Of a stretch of DNA of 64,000 nucleotides, positions 47,654 to 59,703 are shown one piece after another. The stretch comes from Engraulis encrasicolus. Lineage: Eukaryota; Chordata; Actinopteri; Clupeiformes; Engraulidae. The position numbers and the translations under genes were made by a program. The notes beneath the pieces are model-generated. The model was not told the DNA's origin. It did no database searches and was given only the letters and a program-made list of their open reading frames with translations. The stretch covers positions 20,946,781 to 21,010,780 of the forward strand of contig NC_085865.1 in NCBI RefSeq assembly GCF_034702125.1, written 5' to 3'. The stretch's first letter is position 1; every line of letters starts with the position of its first letter.

Positions 47654-48468
47654 TATCTTAGACTACATGTTATACTACAGGGCCACAGCAGGCTCTGCTC
47701 TGCTATGCTCAGCTCAGCTCAGCTCAGCAAGGGAGTCAGAACAGCACTGTTCCACAGGTATGGAGGTCATGTTTTGAAGTGAACATCTGAAGCACATATC
47801 CGTTTCTTCCCTCTTCTTTCTTTCCAACGCAGCTACACAGAGATCCACCGAGATATTCTTACATCTGCTGTGGTGAGAGACGTGCTGTGTGTCTTTCTTA
47901 GCCAAAGCACTCTGGCAGCTTTCTGCATTTATTTTTTCTGGCCTCCCCTCTCTGTACAGTTTTCAGAGGGATTTTATTCACGCTGTACAGTTTTCCTGAG
48001 ATGGTTTGGAAGATTTCTGAAGACATATGCAAAACAATGCATGTCAACACACAGCAACAACATGGATTACATACTGAAGTTTCTAGCTAAAAATCTCTCT
48101 AAACAACTGTTTCAATGAACATGCCAGCGTTACAAATCCTTGTGTTCACTTCAAATACAATTAGTAAAACAGTCACATTGCTCAAGCATGTTGTCAATAT
48201 AACATGGTTATTGAGGAATCTTCTAAACTAGGATTTACAGTGAGTTTGCCAATAATAAATGTGCCTGCATCAATATTGAGTTATGCCTGAAAGCATAATG
48301 AGAAGTGTGTGAGAAACGTGGTGTAAATAAATGAGATTGATGGACAGACTTTGTGCTTTGTGGACAGACCATGTCATTACAATACAGGACAGGACAACAC
48401 TGCACAGCACAAAGAAAAAAATGATCATTCAAGGGACTGGGGGTTCCCAGAGGACTGTATGGTCAGCC
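47654..48468. other. Unassigned sequence
   Basis: AGCTC run at 47706-47728. No gene or recognised repeat. Confidence 0.45.
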
Positions 48469-49146
48469 TGATCTCCAAAAATTCCGTGCTCCTGGACACG
48501 GATGTTAAGGACACAAAATCCGTGTCCAGGAGCACGGATTTTGTCAAAATTCCGTGCTCCTGGACACAGAATTGTTTTCCGTGCTCCTGGACACAGAATT
48601 GTTTTCCGTGATGGGCACACGGAAGTGCTTTCTATAGGCTATTACCACAGCACTGTGTAACTATCATTAGAAAATACATACCAAATGCTAATCCTAAACA
48701 AAATAATGCTATAGCAATTTAAGTTGTGCCCTGACCAAAACATTCCCTAACCTTAACCTCTCATTAAAGACATATTTTTGAGAAATACCTTTTCCAGTTG
48801 GTTGCTAGGCTATCAAATTCATATAATGAATGAAAGAAAACTAGCTGTGCCCAGACCAAAACAATCCCTAACCCTAACCCGTCAGTAGGAAATGTTTTTG
48901 AGAAAAAAATATTTTAAATTAGAAAAATCCTGAGAAAACACAAGACTGTGGAAACATAGAGCTGCGGGAGTAGCCTATAGAGAGAGCACTTCTCTGTGTC
49001 CATCACGGAACACAATTCCGTGTCCAGGAACACAGAAAATAATTCTGTGTCCAGGAGCACGGAATTTTGGCAAAATCCGTGCTCCTGGACACGGATTTTG
49101 TGCCCTTAACATCCGTGTCCAGGAGCACAGAATTTTTGGAGATCAT
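48469..49146. mobile_element. Long-TIR element built from a palindromic 18-bp module
   Basis: Ends TGATCTCCAAAAATTC and GAATTTTTGGAGATCA are inverted. The first and last 130-190 bp each hold several copies of TCCGTGCTCCTGGACAC in both orientations, alternating with AAAATC or GAATTGTTTT spacers. The interior (48690-48930) carries two diverged copies of about 125 bp with GACCAAAACAWTCCCTAACC. No coding frame of interest. Superfamily unknown. Confidence 0.82.
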
Positions 49147-49394
49147 GTTGGTATGGTTACCCCCAGCACTTTATTGTTTCGATAAGGCGCCCACTTTGAC
49201 AACAAACACCTACTACCACATTGACTATATATCCTGACAAGATAAAAAGGTTGTGTTGAGAATGTAATTTCTAAAGTTGTTTCACCGAAAAGTCCTTTTC
49301 TGGGTTTCAAAATATATTTTTTATATGAAACTGCACACCATAGCCTTTCCAATTCTGATAAGGTCTGGTATGCCTACAGCCTACAGTGTTGGGC

Positions 49395-49545
49395 TGATCT
49401 GGTAAGCCTACAGCCCAACACAGTGTGCCTTGGCCGCCACCTTTTTGCTTTTCGATAGTGCACGACACAGCTCAATTGTAAAGCAAAAAGTGACGGCCGA
49501 TTCGCGCTGTGTTGAGCTGCAGGCCTACCAGAAAACCGGCAGTGG
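49395..49545. mobile_element. Hairpin MITE (CCACTGCCGG family), copy 2
   Basis: Right end CCAGAAAACCGGCAGTGG is intact. The left end is partly lost before GATCTGGTAAGCCTACAGC. The GCCGCCACCTTTTTGC arm pairs with GCAAAAAGTGACGGCC. Confidence 0.8.
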
Positions 49546-50419
49546 AAAAGAGCCTATAGTGTCTCCCTCTCCCACCATCTTCTTGGCTAATGAAAGTTCT
49601 GTTGGAAACACTGGACTCTGGATTTTAGAGGCCTCAAATTGTGGTTATTTTTCAGTGGGCCCACAATTTCAGCATCACAGATTCCCCTTGTTCATCTATG
49701 GAGTGTATCAGTACTGTGGCAGCCTGTCTCACATTTGGCTTCACTGTGTGTTTTATCGGAGTTGGAGGCACATGAAAACCTGCTAGGGCACGAACTCAAA
49801 GAGCACAGCCCTCCCTTAAGCCAAACGGCCCTGTCTGGCGATGCTGTGGAGAATACTAAATAAACAAACAGGAGATGGAGCTGCCAATTATTTTTATATA
49901 TAATACTATATATTTATATATCTGCTAAAATCAGCTCCTCCTTGATTTCTGATCCACCACCAAAAAAATGAAGTGAATACCGGCGGCGGCGGGTAGCCTA
50001 TTTGCATAACCCTGCTGAGAGACAGAACGATGAGCAGACAAATAAACACCTCAACACCACAACAACACCTACAAAGGTTAATGAAATCAAAAAAACGTCG
50101 GTGACTGCAGAGGTCATGATCAACTTTTTTTGGAAGGGGGTTGGAAGTGACAGCGCTGGCATGTTTGGATTTATTCAGAGCTGTGGCAGCAGTGCGCGGC
50201 ACATGGTTTATTCATAACCCCTCCCTGCCACAGGTGGGTATTGTTAATGCGGCCTTTGGATGCAATATACGCTCAGCGTTATTTGAATTATGATGCGTCA
50301 ATATTTTATGAGGAGGCTAAGCCTGACTCAGCCCCCTTTTTTCCCTCTCAATTCTCTTTATGGTCCCAACAGATCAACACCCCACCTGCAGTGGAGGAAT
50401 TTATTGAAGCATGTACACA
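49546..50419. other. Mostly unique sequence
   Basis: No exon or named repeat recognised. Confidence 0.4.
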
Positions 50420-50542
50420 CAGGGAAGCTGACAAGGGGGGACAAAGGGGTCTGTTGTCCCGGGCTCAGAGAGAGAGGGGACCCACAATTGGGTCCTCAAC
50501 TGCATTGTGTCCTGGGCCCGGAAAAAGCTGTCAGCGGCCTTG
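50420..50542 (+). mobile_element. Short hAT-type MITE (family C), copy
   Basis: CAGGGAAGCTGACAAGG at the left and AGCTGTCAGCGGCCTTG at the right, with flanking 8-mers TGTACACA and TTTGCACA (6 of 8). Confidence 0.8.
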
Positions 50543-50554
50543 TTTGCACACACA

Positions 50555-50665
50555 GTACATTTTCCAGTGTTAATTCAACACTTAAAACACATACAGTACA
50601 TGTACAGCAGGGAGTTGAATGTAATCCTCATAGTGCTGATATCACTCTCTGAGTGTTTAATGGAC
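50555..50665. repeat. Dispersed AGTGTTGAATTAACACT motif, copy 2
   Basis: CAGTGTTAATTCAACACTTA at 50567, then GGGAGTTGAATGTAATCC and GAGTGTTTAATGGACAC downstream in inverted sense. Same arrangement as 4075-4196. Confidence 0.5.
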
Positions 50666-50939
50666 ACCGCAAAACCTGTGAGAGCCACATGGAGACGTCA
50701 CTGCACACGCCATCATGGCATCCTAACCATCTCCTGGGTCTCCAATGTAGCCGTTTTTAATATGACGGAATTAGGGAGGAGGCGCGGGGAATTGGATGCG
50801 ATATTTTATCGGGGAAAGCTGAAACGCAGCCGGTCGCTAAATTGCTTTGGCATCTGGCTGACTAGCAGACGCCACTTGAAACACCTGGTGCCGCGGCTAA
50901 TGACAACAGACATGTCGAAATCCCTCAGCAAGCCCAGAG
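50666..50939. other. Unique island, candidate conserved non-coding element
   Basis: About 270 bp without repeats between two repeat clusters. Includes TTTTTAATATGACGG, GATATTTTATCGGGG and GGCTAATGACAACAG. No open frame. Regulatory status is inference. Confidence 0.3.
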
Positions 50940-50952
50940 GACACACACACAC

Positions 50953-50991
<39 letters not shown>

Positions 50992-51071
50992 AGCCAAATG
51001 CTGATAAAATATGAAAGTAGAACGGGAAATATACACACAAGCACACTGACTCACACACAAACACACGACAT

Positions 51072-51158
<87 letters not shown>
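50940..51158. repeat. (CA)n microsatellite, two blocks
   Basis: CA at 50940-50990 and 51074-51158 around an 86-bp unique insert. Confidence 0.96.
50989..51074 (+). repeat. 86-bp inverted duplicate, copy 1
   Basis: From ACCAGCCAAATGCTG to CGACATGCA this segment is identical, base for base, to the reverse complement of 57939-58024. Both copies sit inside CA/GT arrays. Confidence 0.95.
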
Positions 51159-51163
<5 letters not shown>

Positions 51164-51344
51164 ACCAGGGATGAAAATAAGCACCCGTCCACCTGCCAAT
51201 GATGGGTAAATTTCAATGGTGACTGTTAAATTTTTCAACCCACCAGTCACTTTTACTGGTAAGAATGGCTAGTGATTGGTAGATTTTAAAACCTACCTGC
51301 CACAGTGACTGGTGGGGGGAAAAAATTAAGTTCCACCCCTGAGA

Positions 51345-52035
<691 letters not shown>

Positions 52036-52532
52036 TCCCCCACACACCTCCCTTCACACACAAACGCACCTTTCCCCCCACAATTTAATTTCCCCAGGAC
52101 CAAAAAAAAGGAAAGCGTCCATGGCACGCAAGCACAGTAATTGAGGAAAACTGCTTCCGTCTGCTGCAGTGTCATTTGGCTGAGAAACAAAACCTCTATG
52201 GGGACGTTTGGAGATAAATCACCATCCTACAGCACACAGGGCCTACCCTACAGTACCTTACGCAGAACACCACCACTCTGACAGCTCCTCAGCACGTTCT
52301 TACAGCATAACAGCAGCTAAACATATGGTTCAAAACATAATGAACCTACTACTTGGAACCTTTCAGATTACATCTTTTTTATGCCAGCACAGAGCCTTTC
52401 AACGTTTCCAGGCCCGTTTCAAGGTTCTGAGGGCCCTAAGTAATCATACAAGTACATTACATAACCAGTCAGTTCCAGTGGGACCCATTTCATCTTGGGG
52501 CTATTGCCATTTGCCCATTTTGATGTGACAAG

Positions 52533-53430
52533 CAGGGCCGGATAAACATAGCCCGGGGCCCCTAGGCTACAGGTTGGGGGCCCCCGGAAGGCAAATTTTG
52601 CAACAAAATTAGATAGGCAGTGTCATAATTACGAGCTAGGAGTTAAGGATATGTCTGCCAACTACGGACAGGAGTATTAATAAGGGTTAACGTTCGGAAA
52701 ATAACAGACGTGCGAACGTTGGGGAGCCCCGTTGAAATGAATGGAGCATTCGACCGATGACGTCACACCATATAATAAGTAAAGGTTAACGTTCGGCGAG
52801 AAGGTCGCTACCGTGGAATAGCAGCACGACAGAGAGAATCTGTAGACCCCGACGCGGAGCGGAGGGGTCTTGTTCTCTCTGAAGTGCTGCTATTCCACAA
52901 AGCGACCGACTCGCCGAAAGTTAACCCGCTTATTATATGGATATACTTAAATGATTCACACATGGCGGGAACATTTCTTTAGGCCTATTTAATGTTAAGA
53001 TTGTTGCTGCGCAAAACAAAACAGTGCCGTTGTGGAACACCGCTAGGCAACAGCTAGGTAGCCAGGACAACAGGTGTTGTCTATCACAGCAGCTGATTAG
53101 AGTCTTGATGAAAAGTCGCTTTAGCAGTGAAAAGTCTTGTTGCCATTGACAGCGGTCTGTTATAGACCAACCCGTCCGTTATCGAAAAATAACAGACGTG
53201 CGAACGTTGAGGAGCCCCGTTGAAATGAATGGAGCATTCGACCGATGACGTCACACCATATAATAATAAGATTTAAAACAATACTCGACACGACAGATGA
53301 TTTTGTTCATCATCACATCTTGTCACAAGTCTGCAATTTTTGACTTTTGGCCCATCGGCAGCCCTCTTGCAGGTGGGGGCCCCTAGGCTTCAGCCATAAC
53401 TAGTCTGTGTGTTATCGTAATCCAGCCCTG
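52533..53430 (+). mobile_element. hAT-type MITE enlarged by an inner insertion
   Basis: Ends CAGGGCCGGATAAAC and GTAATCCAGCCCTG with an exact 8-bp duplication GTGACAAG (52525-52532 and 53431-53438). Outer blocks match the simpler copy at 4236-4509. About 590 bp of foreign sequence sit at about 52675-53268. Confidence 0.9.
52675..53268. mobile_element. Inner element with 79-bp direct repeats and a hairpin
   Basis: Two 79-bp direct repeats (52699-52777 and 53187-53265, one clear mismatch, AAATAACAGACGTGCGAACG to CACACCATATAATA) bracket it. Between them lies a hairpin at about 52770-52940, in which TTCGGCGAGAAGGTCGCT and GGAATAGCAGCAC face AGTGCTGCTATTCC and AGCGACCGACTCGCCGAA. Family not established. 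Confidence 0.7.
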
Positions 53431-54014
53431 GTGACAAGCCTGAATGCTTCTCTTGCTGCAAAGATACCATTCAGTTGGTTCTCAGCCAAGGACACAAGGA
53501 TGCTGGTTATAATGATGATCAGGTCAAAATCCACTAACAACTCCTCAGTAGGCCTATCTTACAGTAAAGCATAGTAGCAACTAACCATATCTGCACAAAT
53601 CTCAATACTTGGAACCTTTCAGACTTCATCTTTTTCATGCCAGCACAGGACGTTTCAGTACCTCTGTTGCAGCAAAAAGAAGACACCATTTAGTTGGTTC
53701 TCAGCCAGCCAGGGAGAAGCACAAGGACGAAGTGGAGAGAGACGAGTATAATAATGCTCAGGTCAAAGAGTGTGGTGATAAAACAGCTCATCAGCATGTT
53801 CTAAAAGCACAACAGCTAAAAACACATGGTGCTACAAGGATCTTACTTGGAACATTTCAGACTCTATCTTTCATGCCAGCACAGAATATTTCAACCGTTT
53901 CGCCTTTCAATCTCTTTCTTCAAAGAAAACTTTCAGTGCTTCCTGGGCAAGGAGAAGCACAAGGATGGAGCTCTACATAATATTTCAATAGTTCTAACGC
54001 AGCAAAGAGAAGTT

Positions 54015-54200
54015 GGAGGTTGGTCTTGGACTCAGAGGATTGCAGGTTTCCGTATCATCCATGGATGAAATTCCCTTAAGCAAGGCACTTAACCTTGAAT
54101 TTCTCCAGGGATTACCAAGACACTGTACCCCAACAAATAAGCTGCTTTGGAAAAAAAAAACAAGAGGTAAGTTTACAGTAATGTAATGTATTGAAATGCA
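54015..54200 (+). mobile_element. Degraded V-SINE-like SINE
   Basis: CCCTTAAGCAAGGCACTTAA, CTCCAGGGATTACCAAGAC, CAAATAAGCTGCTTTGG and a terminal GTAATGTAATG match the copy at 62371-62585. The head is poorly preserved. Confidence 0.7.
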
Positions 54201-54205
54201 AAGAG

Positions 54206-54676
54206 CCTTTCCATGTGCTTGTCTTGTGTGGCCAGAAAGAAGTTCAAGTATGGGGCTAAGAGCTGGGGAGCGTGAACCTCAAGAGTGTGGCAATGAAAAG
54301 CTGGTCAGTCATTCCCAGTAAATATTGCAGTGTTCATTCAACACTGAGAAAATAGGACCAACACAATGAGCCCTTCTGAGAGGAGGAAAGCACATAAACT
54401 ACGTATTTGGTGGTTCTCTCAGCACAGCCAGCAAGAAGCACAGGGACGGAGAAGAGATAGATATGCTCACACTGTACATTTAACAGTAATTCAACAGTTA
54501 CAGAGTATGAGCAATGCAATTTGTCTTCCATTTGAATCTCTAAGTGTTGAATTAACACTGCAAATGTACTGTGTAGGTCAGACACTGTGCTGATGAAAAG
54601 CTGGTCAATCCCATGCAGCAGCAATGTCATCAACAGAGCCCATTCATCTTTTCTACTGGCGTCCAATGAGGACCGC

Positions 54677-54679
<3 letters not shown>
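54206..54679. other. Unassigned; AGTGTTGAATTAACACT motif copy 3
   Basis: GCAGTGTTCATTCAACACTG at about 54331 and AAGTGTTGAATTAACACTGC at about 54542 face each other about 240 bp apart, like the other copies of this motif family. Confidence 0.5.

Positions 54680-54745
<66 letters not shown>
54680..54745. repeat. (GA)n microsatellite
   Basis: About 65 bp of GA. Confidence 0.97.
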
Positions 54746-54747
<2 letters not shown>

Positions 54748-55416
54748 ATATTTGAGTTTCTGCATCCCCTGCTCATCAATCGCCTCCATTGTGGTGGGGG
54801 ACACTGCCAGGAGACGAGTGCAGATGGAGGTGCTCTGTGCACCGCTGTGGCGTGGCGGCCATTCTTCTTCATTTGTCCCTGACGAATGTCCCCCCGTGTT
54901 GTAGAGCAGCCTCATTAGGGTCGGGGGGGGCACTACTTATTGCCTGAGCACTTGCTCCACATTCAACAAGATGAACAGAGCATGCCAATGGACGGCAGCG
55001 CTGAACTGAAAAGGTTTTTGGACGCAAACATTATCCTGTAGTTTAAATACATTATGGAGTGCTTTATGTCTGGTGACTGTGTGGTCAAGGTAATACTGGG
55101 CTGCAAGGCTGGAGTCTGTTTCTAAATCTTAATCTGGTAAGGAATCAGATTTCAGAGACTGTGTTACTGTGCTGTACAGCATTGTACTGTATTGTACAGT
55201 ATGTTATTGAATGTGATTTCTAGGCTACATTGTTTGGGGTACAATATAGACTTCAGCAACAGAAGTCCATGTATGGCTGTGAAGATCTATATTCATCCAG
55301 GCCATAGTTGAGGAACTTCTGTATGTTGTAGAGGTCCAAATGCTTACAACTCACTTTGAGTGTGCTTTCTTGCACTGACTACGTACTGACTTCAACAGAA
55401 GTACGTATGTCAGTAC
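54746..55416. other. Unassigned sequence
   Basis: No gene or repeat recognised. Confidence 0.45.
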
Positions 55417-55555
55417 CAGTGATGGGCAACCTGGACTCAAAAGATACAATCCAGTGCCACAAATTCCAAATGACCTGGATTTACCTGTCCAAAACAGAGA
55501 TTTTGGAATATCTGGGACTGGATCATTGCTTCTAAATCCAGGTTGCCCATCACTG
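55417..55555. mobile_element. Short hAT-like MITE (139 bp)
   Basis: Perfect inverted ends CAGTGATGGGCAACCTGGA and TCCAGGTTGCCCATCACTG (19 bp). Flanking 8-mers GTCAGTAC and AGCAATAC share 5 of 8. Confidence 0.82.
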
Positions 55556-56398
55556 AGCAATACATACTCTTATTCATTCAGATCTTGGTAGTAAAAACAA
55601 CAAACCTATAGAGACATAGATGCTTAGCTCCCTATAGCTAGTGTAGCGCACCTCAAGCACATGTACGGTATTTTCGTAGAGACTCTCCTTGCCAGCAACA
55701 TCTGAATCCACTTGACACGATCATGAACTTCTTTGAACAGCAGTCATTGGAAGCTGATGGATCACTGCATATAGAGAATTATGACTCACTTTTTACAGCT
55801 GGGCAATTTATGGTTCTTCGCATCCCCTCTGAATTGCAGTCCTAAAAAAACACGATGAGAATGCCTCCCTCCCCCCTTGCTTTGTGTTGTGTTGGAGATT
55901 TACAAGATGGAGAGAGAGGGAAAAAGGGGCCAATTGCTTTCACCAAAAATAAATTGCCTCAAGCAAAGTCAGTCTTCTCATTTTTAGCAATTATCTCCAT
56001 CTATTTTGTAAGTCTTCCTCTTTGCAACTTTAAGATTGAGTTGTACACACTCAGAAACCAAACATTAAACAACTGCCAATTACTCTGCTGCAACACTCTA
56101 ATGAACAATACCATGACGGGTTTTCATCATTATATTAAAAACAAAATCTCGTTCCACATCAACGCTCCAACCCCATAGAAGCATCCTGTTTGATGTTGCA
56201 TCAGAACAAAACAGACTTAATGAGAGACCTCTGTCAGTCAGTGCAACAGATTCGTGCTAAAAAAACACACACACACACAAAGGTTTGTGCACTCAATCGT
56301 ATTGAAAAACAAAATGCTTGAAATGTGCTTCTGCACACAGCTAGGAAACTGGCTGTCAGCCTCATGAAAAGAGTCTGACTATGGCAGTGGGTTGGCAG
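55556..56398. other. Unassigned AT-rich sequence
   Basis: No gene or recognised repeat. Confidence 0.45.
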
Positions 56399-56416
56399 GC
56401 AGACAGACAGATAGAC

Positions 56417-56513
<97 letters not shown>

Positions 56514-56528
56514 GGCAGACAGACAGAC
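56399..56528. repeat. (GACA)n microsatellite
   Basis: About 130 bp of GACA with GATA at the left edge. Confidence 0.97.
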
Positions 56529-57009
56529 AGCTAGGTAGAAAAGCCAAGGGGAGCTTGACATCCTCACCCGCTGTAGTCTGTCTGCTCTGGCAGAGACTAT
56601 CTGATCAAAGAGTGACCTTTTCATTGTGGTCACAGAGGTCTGCACGATAAGGGAGTAGGCGGAAATAAAAAAAATGAAAAAAAGAGAGGGGACGTGTCAC
56701 CCGGAGAGAACCTGTCACCTTGGAGTCACAGCAGAAGAAAAAAAAAACCTTCAACATGAGGATAGTGCAGGCAAGGAGAAGAAAAACCCCAGCTGGCAGA
56801 ACAACAGAATTTCTCTATCAGCAGTAGCACAAAGCCTTATTTTAGCTGAACGCTGACACAAAGACAGCCTCGGTCTATCATTTGGGCTTTATACGCACGT
56901 GCCGAGGTAAGATTACACCCAAAATGGGGCCAGTTAATCTGTTTACAATGGTGTAGAAATGACATATGGGGGAATCTATCTGGGCCATTGTATCACCTGG
57001 CTGCAAGAC
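56529..57009. other. Unassigned sequence
   Basis: A-rich and purine-rich. No gene recognised. Confidence 0.45.
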
Positions 57010-57013
57010 TCTT

Positions 57014-57052
<39 letters not shown>

Positions 57053-57190
57053 GGAGAGAGAGACTGTGGAGAGAGAGAGAGAGAGAGACTGTGTGGAGAG
57101 AGACTGTGGAGAGAGAGAGAGAGAGAGAGAGAGAACGAGAGAGCAAGAGAGAGAGAGAGAGAGAGAGACTGTGGAGAGAGAAAGAGAGAT
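57010..57190. repeat. (GA)n with GACTGTG interruptions
   Basis: GA array interrupted by ACTGTGGAGAG or similar at least five times, a higher-order unit of about 20-40 bp. Confidence 0.95.
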
Positions 57191-57391
57191 CCCTACCAGG
57201 TACAGGAGGAGGGGAAGGAGAAGAATAGAGAAAGGAAAGAATGATCGCCATCCTCTCTCCCTTTCTCGTTTCTATTCTTATCGTGATAATAAAGAGGAAA
57301 CCCGGGGGGCACCACCTTGCTGATCTGGGGTTCCGTGGCAGCTAATATCACGTAGAGAACGGGGTGGGAGGCAGCTAATAACACATAGAGA

Positions 57392-57547
57392 CAGGGAAGC
57401 CGACAGGGGGGGACAGAGGGGTCAGTTGTCCCGGGCCCAGGGAGAAAGGGGGCCCAAAAGTGGGTCCTCATTACATTGTGTGTATTGGATATGGGGCCCT
57501 TTCAAATGACTTTGTCCCGGGCCCGGCAAAAGCTGTCAGCGGCCCTG
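57392..57547 (+). mobile_element. Short hAT-type MITE (family C), best copy
   Basis: CAGGGAAGCCGACAGG at the left and AGCTGTCAGCGGCCCTG at the right, with an exact 8-bp duplication CATAGAGA (57384-57391 and 57548-57555). Confidence 0.9.
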
Positions 57548-57767
57548 CATAGAGAATGGGGTAGGAGGCAGCGCATGTCATGTAGAGAATGGAGTGGGAG
57601 GGGCGTTGGGGCTGTATTGCAGTCTCAGACACGCCCCCCTATATCCGTATGGCGTTAATCAAAGCATCTGATGAGACAGATGCAGCAGTTCAGCTCAGTC
57701 CTCTACTTGCTGCCTGATTTCACGCTCATGAATATAATTGATCTCATTTATATCTATTGGTTTATGA

Positions 57768-58024
<257 letters not shown>

Positions 58025-58157
58025 GGGAATTTCTGTCCCTGGTTAATGTCATGTAGGCCTACTGTTCTGTTCTGCTGTCTTTGTGAACTTACTGTCTATG
58101 TGCATGTATGTGCCTGTATCTGTGTGCGTGCCTAAGTATGTAAATTCCTGCGTGCAT

Positions 58158-58284
<127 letters not shown>

Positions 58285-58360
58285 CTGTATGTGCATTCTT
58301 GCATCATTTCTGGGATACATTCTGCAGGGGCAGCGGGGAGAGAGGTGGTGGTGCAGGATA

Positions 58361-59370
58361 GGATGGAGGCAGGCTGGGACTATTTAACATCTCCACTTTG
58401 ATGCTACAGCACAGCAAATGGTGGTGGAGCTGATGATGATGGTGGTGGTGGTGGAGCTGGTGATAGTGATGGTGATGATGGAGACAGGCTGGGGCTACTT
58501 ATCTCCCCTCTGCTACAGAGCAGCACATGGTGGTGGTGGTTGTGATAGTGGTGGTGGTGGTTGTGAAGTTGGTGGTGATGGTGGTTGTGATGTTGGTGGT
58601 GATGGTGGTTGTGATGTTGGTGGTGGTGGTGGTTGTGATGTTGGTGATGGTGGTTGTGAAGTTGGTGGTGATGGTGGTTGTGATGTTGGTAGTGGTGGTG
58701 GTTGTGATGTTGGTGATGGTGGTTGTGAAGTTGGTGGTGGTGGTGGTTGTGATAGTGTGGTAGTGGTGGTGGTTGTGATGTTGGTGATGGTGGTTGTGAA
58801 GTTGGTGGTGATGGTGGTTGTGATGTTGGTGGTGGAGATGGAAACAGACGGCTGGGTCTTCTCCGCTCTGTTGCTAGCTACAGCACATGGAGCACAGAGC
58901 AGAGGTGGTGGAGACGGTGGCATCAGGCTGTGGCTTCTTCACATCTCCCCCTCTGTTGCTACAGTTCACCACATGGTGGTGGTGGTGGTGGTGGTGATGG
59001 AGGCAGGGTGATAGTGAAAAGTGGTGATGGTGGTGGTGATGATGGTATCAGGCTGTGGCTTCTTTTACATATCTCCCCTCTGTTGCTACAGTTCACCACA
59101 TGGTGGTGGTGGTGGTGGTGGTGTTGAAGACAGGGTGATAGTGAAAAGTGGTGATGGTGGTGATGATGGTATCAGGCTGTGGCTTCTTCACATCTACCCC
59201 TCTGTTGCTACAGCTCACCACATGGTGGTGGTGGTGGTGGTGGTGGTGATGTAGACAGGGTGATAGTGAAAAGTGGTGATGGCGGTGGTGATGATGGTAT
59301 CAGGCCGTGGCTTCTTCACATCTACCCCTCTGTTGCTTCCAGTTACTGTACAGCACATGGCTGCAGGAGA
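58361..59370. repeat. Compound GGTGGT minisatellite with a 125-bp higher-order unit
   Basis: A GGTGGTTGTGATGTTGGTG-type array (about 58530-58835), then a larger unit: TCAGGCTGTGGCTTCTT recurs at 58923, 59048, 59172 and 59300 (spacing 125, 124, 128), each followed by CTCTGTTGCTACAG, a CACATGG(TGG)n run and AGGGTGATAGTGAAAAG. Older relatives of the unit lie near 58364, 58480 and 58843. Open frames here are repeat translation. Confidence 0.93.
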
Positions 59371-59485
59371 TACCCCACAGATGACTCAGGCTCACAGCGA
59401 GCTGGGCTGACATATGGCAGCACACACACAGTGTTGCTGGCTCACTGCAGCCATAATGGGAGACTTCGCTTCTCTGCTACGCGAC

Positions 59486-59693
59486 GGGACTCACTAATTC
59501 GATGCCCTTTCGGTACCCCAACCCTAAACCTAACCCTAACCTTAACCCTAAACCTAACCCTAACCCTAACCCTAACCCTAACCCTAACCCTAACCCTAAC
59601 CCTAACCCTAACCTTAAATCGCTTGTTTGAAATGTTTGATTACCATGTGATGTACCACGTAAGTACCGAGAAGGCGTCAAACTAGTGGGTCCC
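59486..59693. mobile_element. MITE-like element carrying telomere-like repeats, copy 2
   Basis: GGGACTCACTAATTCGATG at the left and AAACTAGTGGGTCCC at the right are inverted. An exact 10-bp direct repeat GCTACGCGAC flanks it (59476-59485 and 59694-59703). Same layout as 30460-30687, including GCTTGTTTGAAATGTTTGAT after the array. Confidence 0.88.
59519..59618. repeat. Telomere-like (CCCTAA)n array
   Basis: About 100 bp, mostly perfect CCCTAA with a few CCTAAA and CCTTAA units. More regular than the copy at 30505-30629. Confidence 0.95.
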
Positions 59694-59703
59694 GCTACGC
59701 GAC

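Larger units (their letters stand above)
52230..54010. repeat. Diverged tandem array, unit about 240 bp
   Basis: Landmarks recur in order: CAGCTCCTCAGCA...TTCTTA...ACAGCTAA, then TACTTGGAACCTTTCAGA (about 52351, 53605, 53845), ATGCCAGCACAG, then GTTGGTTCTCAGCCA and AGAAGCACAAGGA. The last two full units are 240 bp apart. The hAT element 52533-53430 interrupts the array. Confidence 0.7.

Noticed and set aside
48469..49146. CRISPR-like array of 18-bp repeats
   Set aside because: Vertebrate context, repeats in both orientations, spacers short and not unique, long inverted ends.
58418..59011. 197-codon frame rich in V, G and D
   Set aside because: Translation of the GGTGGT minisatellite; other frames are open as well.
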